64,000 bases of DNA, taken from positions 496,001 to 560,000 of the forward strand of contig CAVXHI010000008.1 of assembly GCA_963761655.1 (NCBI GenBank), in the 5' to 3' direction. Below, in pieces: positions 23,400-31,367 of this stretch (positions within the stretch are counted from its first letter, which is position 1; every line of letters begins with the position of its first letter). A program made the position numbers and the translations under genes. The notes under the pieces are model-generated. The model had not been told where the DNA came from and did not search any database. It saw nothing but the letters and a program-made list of their open reading frames with translations. The DNA is from RYN-122 sp963761655. GTDB lineage: Bacteria; Actinomycetota; Actinomycetes; Mycobacteriales; SCTD01.

Positions 23400-24335
23400 G
23401 TGGCCCTCGACACGTCCGCTGACGTCGTGCAGCAGGTCGCCGCCGCCTGGGGCAGGCGCTTCGGCGACCCGCTGCCGTGGGTCGCCGGCGAGCTCCTGCG
23501 CTCGGTCGTGCTCAGCGTCGAGGTCGACGCCCCGCCGTCGGTCTCCCTGGTCGAGGCGGCTGCCGGCCTCGGCGTCCTGCGGGCGCAGCAGGGCCACGAC
23601 GCCGCCACCGTCGTCGAGGACGTGCTGTCCCTGCGCGGCCCCGTGGAGCAGCTGGTCGGGGGCGCTCCCGGTCGGCTGACCGAGGCGCTCGAGCTGGCCG
23701 TCCGGGCCGGGGTCAGCGCCGTCACCACCGAGCTCGCCGCCGCGGCGGCCGCACCGTCGGCGGCGCCCACCCGCGACCCGCTCACCGGACTGCTGAGCCG
23801 GGCCGTCCTGGTCGAGGCCCTCACCCACGAGGTCCTGGCCGCCGCCCGGCACGGCGCCCCGAGCCTGGTCGTCCTCGACCTCGACGGGCTCACCCGCTTC
23901 ATGGAGGTGCACGGGCACCTGGCCGGCGACCTCCACCTGGTCCGCACCGCCGAGATCGTGGTCGCGGCCTCCCGCCGCAGCGACGTCCTCGGCCGGCTCG
24001 GCGTCGACCAGGTCGCCGTCGTCCTGCCCCGCACCGACCTCACCCGGGCGCTCGTCGTCGCCCGCCGGGTGCTCGCCCGGTCGCTCGCGGACGCCCGCGC
24101 CGGGGAGCGGGCCGACCCCGGCTCGACGGTCGCGGCGCCGCTGCTGTCCGTCGGTGTCGGCTGGCTGCCCGCCCCCGAGAGCGCGGAGGAGGTCCTGGAC
24201 GCCGCGGAACAGGCGCTCCAGCGGGCGCGCCAGGCCGGCGGCCGGGTCGTCGAGACCAACCGCCCCGAGGCGCCCGCCGTGCCTCGCGTCGCCCCCGCCG
24301 TGGGGGTCACCTCAGGACCGCTGGTGGTCCGGTGA
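23400..24335 (+). CDS. degenerate GGDEF-domain protein
   Basis: A 311-aa cytoplasmic protein. Residues 1-120 are helical and unrecognised. Residues 125-285 resemble a diguanylate cyclase GGDEF domain: DPLTGLLSRAVLVEAL, LVVLDLDGLTRFMEVHG and an active-site equivalent RLGVDQVAVVLP, followed by AEQALQRARQAGG. The GGDEF signature is replaced by GVDQV, so cyclase activity is unlikely and a GTP-binding or regulatory role is more plausible (inference). GTG 23400 opens the frame. It overlaps the next gene by 4 nt (GTGA), so the two are co-translated. Confidence 0.72.
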   Translation: MALDTSADVVQQVAAAWGRRFGDPLPWVAGELLRSVVLSVEVDAPPSVSLVEAAAGLGVLRAQQGHDAATVVEDVLSLRGPVEQLVGGAPGRLTEALELAVRAGVSAVTTELAAAAAAPSAAPTRDPLTGLLSRAVLVEALTHEVLAAARHGAPSLVVLDLDGLTRFMEVHGHLAGDLHLVRTAEIVVAASRRSDVLGRLGVDQVAVVLPRTDLTRALVVARRVLARSLADARAGERADPGSTVAAPLLSVGVGWLPAPESAEEVLDAAEQALQRARQAGGRVVETNRPEAPAVPRVAPAVGVTSGPLVVR

Positions 24336-24865
24336 GCCTGTTCCGCCGGCAGGCCCGCCTCGAGACGCCCGTCGACGACTCCCGCACGCGGCTCGTCGCC
24401 GCCGCCCGCGCCGGGGACGCCGTCGCGCTCGCCGTGCTGCGCGCCGGGCTCGACCCGCAGGCCGTCGAGCGCCTGGCCGCGCTGCTGCCGCCCACCGCCT
24501 CCGACGCCGCGGCGGTCCTGGCCGCGGCCCGGGCGTGCCCGTCGACGGACGTCCTCGAGCAGGTCGTGGTCGTCCTGCTCGACGGGACCGGCCGCAGCCC
24601 CGCCGTCGTGGCCGAGCTGCTCGACCTCCCCCTCGACACCGTCCTCGACGCCCGCCGGACGGCGCTGGCCCGGTCCGGGACGCAGGCCGAGGCGCCGGGG
24701 TGCCGCGGCTGGCTGCTGGCGGCCCGCCTCGACCTGCTCGACGGCGAGGAGCGGCAGGCGGCCCAGGCCCACCTCGCGTCCTGCCGGCGCTGCACCGCCG
24801 CCCGCGCCGCTGCCGTGCAGGCCGCGCGCCGGGCGGCCGTCCCCGCGCCGCGCTCCGCCGGCTGA
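24332..24865 (+). CDS. small sigma-like zinc-finger protein
   Basis: A 177-aa protein without a membrane helix. Residues 18-130 resemble degenerate sigma regions 2 and 4 (RLVAAARAGDAVAL, VVAELLDLPLDTVLDARRTALARSG), and residues about 150-160 form the HX3CX2C motif HLASCRRC of zf-HC2 anti-sigma factors. This repeats in miniature the architecture of the membrane fusion at 15224. It is coupled by GTGA overlap to the degenerate GGDEF gene. A regulatory role is likely but no target can be named. Confidence 0.65.
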   Translation: MSLFRRQARLETPVDDSRTRLVAAARAGDAVALAVLRAGLDPQAVERLAALLPPTASDAAAVLAAARACPSTDVLEQVVVVLLDGTGRSPAVVAELLDLPLDTVLDARRTALARSGTQAEAPGCRGWLLAARLDLLDGEERQAAQAHLASCRRCTAARAAAVQAARRAAVPAPRSAG

Positions 24866-24897
24866 GCCGAGGACCTGCCCGCGCCCGGCCGGCGCTC

Positions 24898-24903
24898 TAG
24901 GGT
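24898..24903 (+). promoter_or_regulatory. leaderless -10 (TAGGGT) of the first oxidoreductase
   Basis: TAGGGT, 7-nt spacer, ATG 24911. Confidence 0.6.
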
Positions 24904-24910
24904 TCGGGGC

Positions 24911-26500
24911 ATGACGCGCCTGACCCTGCGGACCGCCGGCACCCTGGACCCGACCCCGGTGCTGACGCACCTGCAGCGCTGCGGCTACGAGGTCTCCGAC
25001 GCCCCCGGCGGCGAGCTGACCGTCGTCCTCGGCGCGCACCTGCTGCCCGAGGACGAGCTGGTGGCCCTGCCCGGGACCGTCCTGCTCGTGGGGCCCCTGA
25101 CCGCCGGCACCGAGCGGACCGGCCTGCTGGCCGACCGCCTCACGCCCGTCCACGAGGTCCGGGTGCGGCCCGGCTCGTCCGGCGAGGTCATGGCCCGGTC
25201 CGGCGGCGACGTCCTGGTGCGCGACGCCTGGCCCCTGGTCGACAAGGCGCTCGAGGACGTCGAGGTCCTGCTCACCGCGAACGTCGCCTTCGCCGACCAC
25301 CCGGTCGCGACCTGGCGGGCCAGCACCTCCACCGCGACCCTCACCGTCGGGTCCACCCCGGCCACGCTGGCCGACGCCGGCTGGCTGCGGCTGCTGCACC
25401 GTGTGGTCCGGCACGTCCTCGGCGACACCGACGGCGGCCCGGTCCGGGTCGGGATCCTCGGGTACGGCGCCATCGGCCACGAGCACACCACCGCGATCCA
25501 GCGGGTGGAGGGCCTCGAGCTGGCCGCGGTCTGCGACCCGAACCCGGCGCGGATCGAGGCCGCCCGGGAGTACGCCCCGGGCGTCGTGGGGCACGCCCGC
25601 GGCGAGGACCTGCTCGCCGACGACGGCGTCGACCTCGTCATCGTCAGCACCCCGCCGAACACCCACGCCGACTGGACCCTGCGCAGCCTCGAGGCCGGCA
25701 AGCACGTCGTCGTCGAGAAGCCGTTCTGCATCACGGTGGCGGAGGCCGACCGGCAGATCGCGGCGGCCGCCGAGCGCGGCCTGTCGCTGTCCGTCTACCA
25801 GAACCGCCGCTGGGACCCGGACTACCTCGAGGTCAAGCGGGTCGTCGAGAGCGGGCAGCTCGGCGAGGTCTTCCACTACGAGAGCTTCATCGGCGGCTAC
25901 GGCCACCCGTGCAACTACTGGCACTCCGACGAGGCCGTCAGCGGTGGCGCCATCTACGACTGGGGCAGCCACTACCTCGACTGGACGCTGGACCTGTTCC
26001 GCCAGGACGTGGAGTGGGTGTCGGCCACCGCGCACAAACGGGTCTGGCACGACGTCACCAACGCCGACCACAGCCGGGTGCTCATCCACTTCGTCGACGG
26101 CGTCGAGGCCGAGTTCACCCACTCCGACCTCGCTGCGGCCGCGAAGCCCAAGTTCTACGTCCTCGGCACCGAGGGCGGCCTGATCGGCGACTGGCGCGAG
26201 GAGAAGGTGGTGGCCCGGTCCTCGATCGGGACGCTGCTCGAGGACCGGCTCGCCGTCTCGGACAGCCCCGCCGACCTCCGCGTCTTCACGCCCAACGGCG
26301 ACGGCCGCACCCACGAGACCCGGCTCGCGGTCCCGCCCGCCCCGCCCCAGCCGTTCCACCGCGAGCTCGCCGACCTGCTGCTGTCCGGCGCCCCGATGTC
26401 GGTCACGCCGGAGGGCTCCCGGCGCAACATCGCCGTCATGCAGGCCGCGACGCAGTCCGCCGCCGAGGGCGGGCGCCCGGTGCCGTTGCCGACCTCGTGA
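24911..26500 (+). CDS. Gfo/Idh/MocA oxidoreductase with ThuA-like N-terminal domain
   Basis: A 529-aa fusion. Residues 1-175 resemble a diverged ThuA-like (glutamine-amidotransferase fold) domain. Residues 178-520 are a Gfo/Idh/MocA dehydrogenase: Rossmann VRVGILGYGAIGHEHTTA, VIVSTPPNTHADWTL, the catalytic-type EKPFCITVAEAD and YQNRRWDPDYLE, then GGAIYDWGSHYLDWTLDL. Family members oxidise or reduce sugars and cyclitols with NAD(P). It is leaderless and coupled (GTGA) to a second oxidoreductase, suggesting a two-step sugar conversion. Substrate is unknown. Confidence 0.85.
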   Translation: MTRLTLRTAGTLDPTPVLTHLQRCGYEVSDAPGGELTVVLGAHLLPEDELVALPGTVLLVGPLTAGTERTGLLADRLTPVHEVRVRPGSSGEVMARSGGDVLVRDAWPLVDKALEDVEVLLTANVAFADHPVATWRASTSTATLTVGSTPATLADAGWLRLLHRVVRHVLGDTDGGPVRVGILGYGAIGHEHTTAIQRVEGLELAAVCDPNPARIEAAREYAPGVVGHARGEDLLADDGVDLVIVSTPPNTHADWTLRSLEAGKHVVVEKPFCITVAEADRQIAAAAERGLSLSVYQNRRWDPDYLEVKRVVESGQLGEVFHYESFIGGYGHPCNYWHSDEAVSGGAIYDWGSHYLDWTLDLFRQDVEWVSATAHKRVWHDVTNADHSRVLIHFVDGVEAEFTHSDLAAAAKPKFYVLGTEGGLIGDWREEKVVARSSIGTLLEDRLAVSDSPADLRVFTPNGDGRTHETRLAVPPAPPQPFHRELADLLLSGAPMSVTPEGSRRNIAVMQAATQSAAEGGRPVPLPTS

Positions 26501-27432
26501 TCCGCTGGGGGTTCCTCGGCGCCGGGATGATCGCGCGCGAGGCCCTGGGGCCAGCGGTCCACGCGGCCGACGGCGCGGTCCTGCAGGCCGCGGGCGCCCG
26601 CGACGTCGCCCGCGCGGCCGCCCTGGGTCCGCTGACGGCGCACGGCTCCTACGACGAGGTCCTCGCCGACCCCGACGTCGACGCGGTGTACGTCGCGCTC
26701 AGCAACGAGGCGCACCTGCCCTGGACGGTCCGGGCGCTCGAGGCCGGCAAGCACGTCCTCTGCGAGAAGCCCCTCGGGCTCACCGCTGCCGAGGTCGACG
26801 CCATGGACGCCGCCCGCGGGGACCTGCTGGTGGTCGAGGCCTCCTGGTACCGGTGGCACCCCCGCGTGCGGCTGGCCCAGCAGCGGCTCATCGAGATCGG
26901 CCCCGTGCAGCACGTCACCGCGGGCTTCACCTTCGCCGGGCAGCTCGACGGCAACTACCGGCTCGACCCCGCCAAGGGCGGCGGCGCCCTCTACGACGTC
27001 GGGCACTACGCCGTCAGCGCCTGCCTGTGGGCCGTCGGCCAGGGCCTGCCCGACGACGTCGCCGCGCAGCTCGACCGCGGGCCGACCGGGGTCGACCTCG
27101 ACGCACGGGTCGTCCTGGACTGGGACAGCGGTGCGACGGCGGAGGTGCGGGCGGGCATCAGCGTCGACGCCGGCCAGTGGCTGGTGATCACGGGGGAGCA
27201 CGGCGAGATCGAGCTCCGCGACGCCCCCTACACGTCCTGGAAGGACGACGACACCGAGCTCTGGGTCTCGGACGGCACCGGCACCGAGCGCGTCGCCGTC
27301 CCGGCCACCGACGCCTACCGGGTCATGGTCGAGGAGGTCTCGTCCGTGATCGCCGGCGGACCGGGGTGGGTGCTTCCGCTGGAGGAGTCGCGGCAGACCG
27401 CCGTCGTCCTCGACCGGGCGCTGGCTCACTAG
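26497..27432 (+). CDS. Gfo/Idh/MocA family oxidoreductase
   Basis: A 311-aa NAD(P)-dependent oxidoreductase. The N-terminal Rossmann fold is IRWGFLGAGMIARE, with YVALSNEAHLPWTV and EKPLGLTAAEVD, then the C-terminal sheet region (GGALYDVGHYAVSACLW). GTG 26497 overlaps the stop of the upstream oxidoreductase by 4 nt. Its own TAG stop (27430-27432) is the first half of the -10 hexamer of the next gene. Sugar or inositol-type substrate by family; not determined. Confidence 0.88.
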   Translation: MIRWGFLGAGMIAREALGPAVHAADGAVLQAAGARDVARAAALGPLTAHGSYDEVLADPDVDAVYVALSNEAHLPWTVRALEAGKHVLCEKPLGLTAAEVDAMDAARGDLLVVEASWYRWHPRVRLAQQRLIEIGPVQHVTAGFTFAGQLDGNYRLDPAKGGGALYDVGHYAVSACLWAVGQGLPDDVAAQLDRGPTGVDLDARVVLDWDSGATAEVRAGISVDAGQWLVITGEHGEIELRDAPYTSWKDDDTELWVSDGTGTERVAVPATDAYRVMVEEVSSVIAGGPGWVLPLEESRQTAVVLDRALAH

Positions 27433-27435
27433 GCT
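27430..27435 (+). promoter_or_regulatory. leaderless -10 (TAGGCT) built on a stop codon
   Basis: The upstream oxidoreductase's TAG stop is bases 1-3 of TAGGCT; a 7-nt spacer leads to GTG 27443. Confidence 0.6.
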
Positions 27436-27442
27436 GGCCGGC

Positions 27443-27784
27443 GTGGAGACGCCCCCGCTCGAGATGCTCAGCGTGCCCGAGGTCGCCGAGCGCATGGGCA
27501 CCGACGTGGTGCAGGTCCGCACCCTCATCAAGGACGGCCAGCTCCTGGCGGTCCGGGACGAGCAGAACACGCTGGTGGTCCCGGCCCGACTGCTCGACGG
27601 GGCGGTGCAGGTCAAGCACCTCGTCCCGGTGCTCACCCTGCTGCACGACGCCGGCTACAGCCCGGACGAGGCCCTGCGCTGGCTGACCACCGAGGACCCG
27701 ACCCTGCCGGGGTCCCCGCTCGACGCCCTGCACGAGAACCGCGCCACGGAGATCAAGCGGCGGGCGCAGGCGCTGGGCTTCTAG
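27443..27784 (+). CDS. Rv2175c-like helix-turn-helix DNA-binding protein
   Basis: A 113-aa protein with an N-terminal winged HTH of excisionase/MerR type (MLSVPEVAERMGTDVVQVRTLIKDGQLLAVRDEQNTLVVP in two parts) and a helical C-terminal domain (HLVPVLTLLHDAGYSPDEAL, IKRRAQALGF). It matches mycobacterial Rv2175c, a DNA-binding substrate of the kinase PknL (known). A PASTA kinase of that type is encoded at 20389. The Thr-rich activation sites of the mycobacterial protein cannot be assigned here. The GTG is leaderless, and its stop forms CTAG with the convergent gene. Confidence 0.85.
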   Translation: METPPLEMLSVPEVAERMGTDVVQVRTLIKDGQLLAVRDEQNTLVVPARLLDGAVQVKHLVPVLTLLHDAGYSPDEALRWLTTEDPTLPGSPLDALHENRATEIKRRAQALGF

Positions 27785-28122
27785 CGGAGCAGCCCGGCCG
27801 CGGTGTGCAGCACGGTCAGGCTGGACTGCTCGCCGCCCGGGTCGCGCGTGAGGTAGGAGACGATCTCGGCCACGCCGTAGCCGATCACGGCCAGGACGAT
27901 GAGGCCGAGCACGGCCAGCGTGAAGATCATCGGGGTGCGGTTGCCGCTGACCGGCCCCATGTTCGGGGTGTTCTTGCGGTCGTCGCCGACCGCGCCGCTC
28001 ATGGAGTCGGCGCTCGGCGGGGTGTCGCCTGGCTGCACGCCGCTCCCCTGCTCGAGTCCTGCCGTCACGGCCGGGTCAGGGCCGGGGCTGTCACTGGTCT
28101 GCGCTCGCTCGTCCTGGGCCAC
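27781..28122 (-). CDS. single-pass membrane protein, DUF6480-like
   Basis: A 113-aa protein: an acidic, Pro/Ser/Gly-rich disordered N-terminus (residues 1-65, including PGDTPPSADS) and one membrane helix (MIFTLAVLGLIVLAVIGYGVA), followed by a short tail. The PGxTPP segment and layout recall DUF6480 proteins of actinobacteria; I am only moderately sure. GTG start. The stop overlaps the convergent HTH gene as CTAG. Function unknown. Confidence 0.6.
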   Translation of the reverse strand: MAQDERAQTSDSPGPDPAVTAGLEQGSGVQPGDTPPSADSMSGAVGDDRKNTPNMGPVSGNRTPMIFTLAVLGLIVLAVIGYGVAEIVSYLTRDPGGEQSSLTVLHTAAGLLR

Positions 28123-28161
28123 GTCTGACCTGTCGCCGCTGGGTGCGGTGCCGAAACGTCG

Positions 28162-29082
28162 TCAAGCTGGGCGACGGGCGGCGCGAGCACGCAGCAGACC
28201 CGGCACCGCGACCCGCAGCCGCTTCCCGGCACCGACCGACACCCGCTGGCCGAGCACCGCGTAGTCGGCCGCCTCGACCTCGTCCAGGATCCCGCCGTAC
28301 AGCGCGAGCGCCGTCTCGATGCAGGGGCGGCTCGTGGGGTGCAGCAGCCGCACGCCCTGGGCCGCGGTGCGGTAGGTCTCACGGGTCCGGGCGACCTCGA
28401 AGGCGAGCAGGCGCCGGACCGGCCCGTCGACGACGCCGTGCTCCAGGTGCTCGCGCGTGACGCCGAACGCGGCCAGCTCGTCCAGGGGCAGGTAGACCCG
28501 GCCGCGGCGCAGGTCCTCCCCGACGTCGCGGATGAAGTTGCTCATCTGGAACGCCACGCCGAGGTCGGCGGCGTACGGCTCGGCGACCTCGCGGGGGACG
28601 ACCGGCTCGAGCACCGGGACCATCTCCAGGCCGATGACCGCGGCCGAGCCGTAGACGTAGGTCATGAGGTCGTCGTAGGTGGCGTACTGCGTGACCGTGA
28701 GGTCCATCCGCATCGAGGCGAGGAACGCCTCGACGTGCGCCATCGGGACGTCCCACCTGCGGACGGTGTCGACGACGGCGCGGCTGATCTCGTGGTCGCT
28801 CCCGCCCGCCTCGACGTCCTTGACGAACTGCTCGCCCCAGCCGACCAGCCAGTCGGCCTTCTCGGCGTCGGTCAGCGTGCTGGCGAGGTCGTCGACGATC
28901 TCGTCGGCGTACCGGGCGAAGCCGTAGAGCGCGTGGACGTACGGGCGCTTCCAGGCCGGCAGCAGCAGGGTCGCGAGGTAGTAGGTCTTGCCGTGGGAGG
29001 CGTTCAGGCGCCGGCACGCCTCGTAGGAGGCGCGCAGGCCGGGGTCCGAGATCCCGGCGGCGTCGAGCTCACGGCTGCTCAC
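28162..29082 (-). CDS. crtB: phytoene synthase
   Basis: A 306-aa squalene/phytoene synthase-family enzyme condensing two GGPP to phytoene. Both Asp-rich motifs are intact (RYADEIVDD near 60 and NFIRDVGED near 190), along with SHGKTYYLATLLLP, YVYGSAAVIG and YLPLDELAAFG. Length is normal. The GTG start has no strong Shine-Dalgarno. It supplies the substrate for CrtI at 31368 and is separated from it by a surface protein and an RNase gene, so the pathway genes are not in one transcript. Confidence 0.93.
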   Translation of the reverse strand: MSSRELDAAGISDPGLRASYEACRRLNASHGKTYYLATLLLPAWKRPYVHALYGFARYADEIVDDLASTLTDAEKADWLVGWGEQFVKDVEAGGSDHEISRAVVDTVRRWDVPMAHVEAFLASMRMDLTVTQYATYDDLMTYVYGSAAVIGLEMVPVLEPVVPREVAEPYAADLGVAFQMSNFIRDVGEDLRRGRVYLPLDELAAFGVTREHLEHGVVDGPVRRLLAFEVARTRETYRTAAQGVRLLHPTSRPCIETALALYGGILDEVEAADYAVLGQRVSVGAGKRLRVAVPGLLRARAARRPA

Positions 29083-29109
29083 GGTGCGGGAGTCAAGCAG
29101 GTGCGACCT

Positions 29110-30708
29110 CTACGCGCGGCGGCGGAGCAGGGACAGGCCCAGCAGCCCGAGGCCGACGAGCGGCAGGAGGGCGGGGACGCCGGTGGTGGGCAGCAGGCCG
29201 CCGCTCGCCCGCGGCGGCGTCGGGCGGGGGGACGGCGAGCTGCTGGGGCGGGCGCCGGCCGCGGGCGCGGCAGCCGGCGTCTTCGGCAGGGCCACCTCGA
29301 AGACCTCGATGCCGCGGACGGCGTCGGCCGTGTAGACGATGTTCGTCTTCCTGCCCCGGATCGCCACGCCCTTCGCGTCGCGCTGCGGCACCCAGTAGGC
29401 GTCCCAGACCTCGGTGGCCCCGCCGGTGGCGTAGCCGATCTGCTTGATGTTGCGGGCGTCGCGGACGTCGAGGATGCGCATCCCCGCGCCGTACCAGCCC
29501 TGGGCCACGAAGCCGTCCTGGTGGACGTCGAACCAGTGCGCGGAGCAGAAGGCCGTCGCGGGCGGCGTCAGGCCGGCCTCGAACTCGACCGGGGCGTTGG
29601 TCGCGTCCAGGGGGCGGATCGTGCCGACGCCGACCTTCTTCCCGTCCGGGTCCTTCGCCCGGTACGCGGCGCCGTCGAGGTCGGGGACGTACCAGGTCTG
29701 GAAGCTGCCGGCGCGGTCGCACGCGACCTCGTCGCCGTCGTTGGCGTAGTCCTCCTCCGTGACCAGCAGGACGTTGCCGTTCGCGATGCTCGGCGGAGCG
29801 CCCTTCTTGAACGCCTTCGCGTTGGGCCGCATCGAGTTGTGCTGGATGAAGTCGTTGAGCCCGGGCTTGGTCCCGTCGGCGTTCGTCGCGTTGACGAGGA
29901 CCGGCTTCAGCGGGTTCGAGACGTCGAAGGCCGCGGCGCCGCCGGAGCCGGTGTGCCAGCCGAGGACGCCGTCGAAGTCCCAGTAGTGCCCCGCACCGGT
30001 GCTGAAGACCGGGTTCGGACCGGCGGCCGGGCTGAAGACGGTCCGCACCTCCTTCGGGGCGTCCAGGTCGGAGAAGTCCAGGATCGAGAAGAAGCCCTTG
30101 CGCCCGCCCGCGGTGTAGGCGTACCGGCAGTCGGCCTGGTCGACGCACTGCACCGTGTGGGTGCTCGAGGTGATCGCCCCGACAGGGGTGGTCGAGCGGG
30201 TGAAGGGCCGGTCCGGGTCGGTGACGTCGATGATCGCGATCTGCGGGCCGTCGTCGACGTTGACGTGCTCGACGTCGTCGGTGGCGACGCGGGTGAGGTC
30301 GACGCCGGCGATGACGAACCGGGTGAGCCTGCCGTCGACGACCCGCTCGCCGTAGGTCATCGACTCGTTCTCGAACAGCGCCTGCGTCAGCGAGCCGCGC
30401 AGGACCGGGTCCCGCGGGTCGGTCAGGTCCAGGACCGAGATCGTGTCGACGCTGCTGACGTAGGCGTAGGGGCCGGTGCGGGCGAACTCCATCGAGATCG
30501 CCGCGGTCTCCGGGATGCCGGCGATCTGCTTGACGTTGCTGCTGGTCAACGAGGGCAGCGCCGGGGCGGCGGCCGCGGCACCGAGGCGGGCGAGGTGCTG
30601 GTGCCCGTCGTGGGCGGCGGCCGGGGAGGCCAGCGAGCCGGTCAGGCCGACGGCGGCGAGCAGCGTGCAGGCGACGGTGCGGGACAGCGGGCGGAGCAGC
30701 GCGGGCAC
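29110..30708 (-). CDS. exported LVIVD-repeat beta-propeller protein with LPXTG-like anchor
   Basis: A 532-aa secreted protein. A signal peptide (TLLAAVGLTGSLASPAAA) is followed by His-rich HDGHQH and repeated LVIVD-type blades (SVLDLTDPRDP, IAIIDVTDPDRP, FSILDFSDLDAP, AFDVSNPLKP, MRILDVRDARN), predicting a beta-propeller. A Pro/Ser linker then leads to LLPTTG, a helix (PLVGLGLLGLSLL) and RRR, a sorting-type C-terminus. A surface-attached binding or scaffold protein is likely; ligand unknown. A sortase gene is not in this window. A GAGAGG site precedes the GTG. Confidence 0.85.
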   Translation of the reverse strand: MPALLRPLSRTVACTLLAAVGLTGSLASPAAAHDGHQHLARLGAAAAAPALPSLTSSNVKQIAGIPETAAISMEFARTGPYAYVSSVDTISVLDLTDPRDPVLRGSLTQALFENESMTYGERVVDGRLTRFVIAGVDLTRVATDDVEHVNVDDGPQIAIIDVTDPDRPFTRSTTPVGAITSSTHTVQCVDQADCRYAYTAGGRKGFFSILDFSDLDAPKEVRTVFSPAAGPNPVFSTGAGHYWDFDGVLGWHTGSGGAAAFDVSNPLKPVLVNATNADGTKPGLNDFIQHNSMRPNAKAFKKGAPPSIANGNVLLVTEEDYANDGDEVACDRAGSFQTWYVPDLDGAAYRAKDPDGKKVGVGTIRPLDATNAPVEFEAGLTPPATAFCSAHWFDVHQDGFVAQGWYGAGMRILDVRDARNIKQIGYATGGATEVWDAYWVPQRDAKGVAIRGRKTNIVYTADAVRGIEVFEVALPKTPAAAPAAGARPSSSPSPRPTPPRASGGLLPTTGVPALLPLVGLGLLGLSLLRRRA

Positions 30709-30806
30709 GGGGGGCCTCTCGGGACGGGCGGCTCGGGACGGTCCCCACCCCCTTCGCGGTCGGTGTCCGATCTCCTGCCCGGGCCGCGACCCGGGTCCGG
30801 CGGTGG

Positions 30807-30812
30807 CAGGCT
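30807..30812 (+). promoter_or_regulatory. leaderless -10 (CAGGCT) of the RNase gene
   Basis: CAGGCT, 6-nt spacer, GTG 30819. Confidence 0.45.
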
Positions 30813-30818
30813 CGGGGC

Positions 30819-31343
30819 GTGACCTCCCGGCCTGCGTCCCGCCCTGACTCCCGCGGCCCTGCGGGCCGGCGCCTGCGGTCCGCCCTCGCCGGTGCCGCCG
30901 CCCTGGCCGTCGTCGTCGCCGGTGCCGTGGTCGTCGAGCAGCTGGGCGGCGACGACGGGGGCGTCCTCGCCGGACCGTCCGCCCGGCCCTCCGCCTCTGC
31001 CGCGCCGTCCCTGCGCTCGGCCCCGCCGCGGCGCAGCCGGCAGCCGGCCGCGGACGGGCTGCCGACCGTCACGCCCGCCGACCTGCCGGTCGAGGCCCGC
31101 CGGACCCTGACCCTCATCGACGCCGGCGGCCCGTTCCCCTACGACCGCGACGGCGTCGTGTTCTCCAACCGGGAGGGGCTGCTCCCGTCGCAGCAGCGCG
31201 GCTGCTACCACGAGTACACGGTGCGGACGCCGGGGGAGAGCGACCGCGGAGCCCGCCGCATCATCACGTCCTGCACGGGGGCCGAGTACTGGACGGCCGA
31301 CCACTACGAGAGCTTCGCCCGCATCGACGCCGCCCGTCTCTGA
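30819..31343 (+). CDS. secreted guanyl-specific ribonuclease (RNase Sa/N1 family)
   Basis: A 174-aa exported RNase. A membrane/signal segment (AGAAALAVVVAGAVVVEQL, residues 23-42) is followed by a Ser/Pro/Arg linker and a C-terminal microbial RNase fold of about 95 aa: LIDAGGPFPYDRDGVVFSN, then RGCYHEYTV (catalytic Glu), GARRIITS (Arg) and WTADHYESF (catalytic His). Family members cleave after G. No barstar-like inhibitor gene is adjacent. The N-terminal helix lacks an obvious cleavage site, so it may remain membrane-tethered. Confidence 0.85.
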   Translation: MTSRPASRPDSRGPAGRRLRSALAGAAALAVVVAGAVVVEQLGGDDGGVLAGPSARPSASAAPSLRSAPPRRSRQPAADGLPTVTPADLPVEARRTLTLIDAGGPFPYDRDGVVFSNREGLLPSQQRGCYHEYTVRTPGESDRGARRIITSCTGAEYWTADHYESFARIDAARL

Positions 31344-31367
31344 CCGGGCGGGCGCCTGGCCCGTCCG

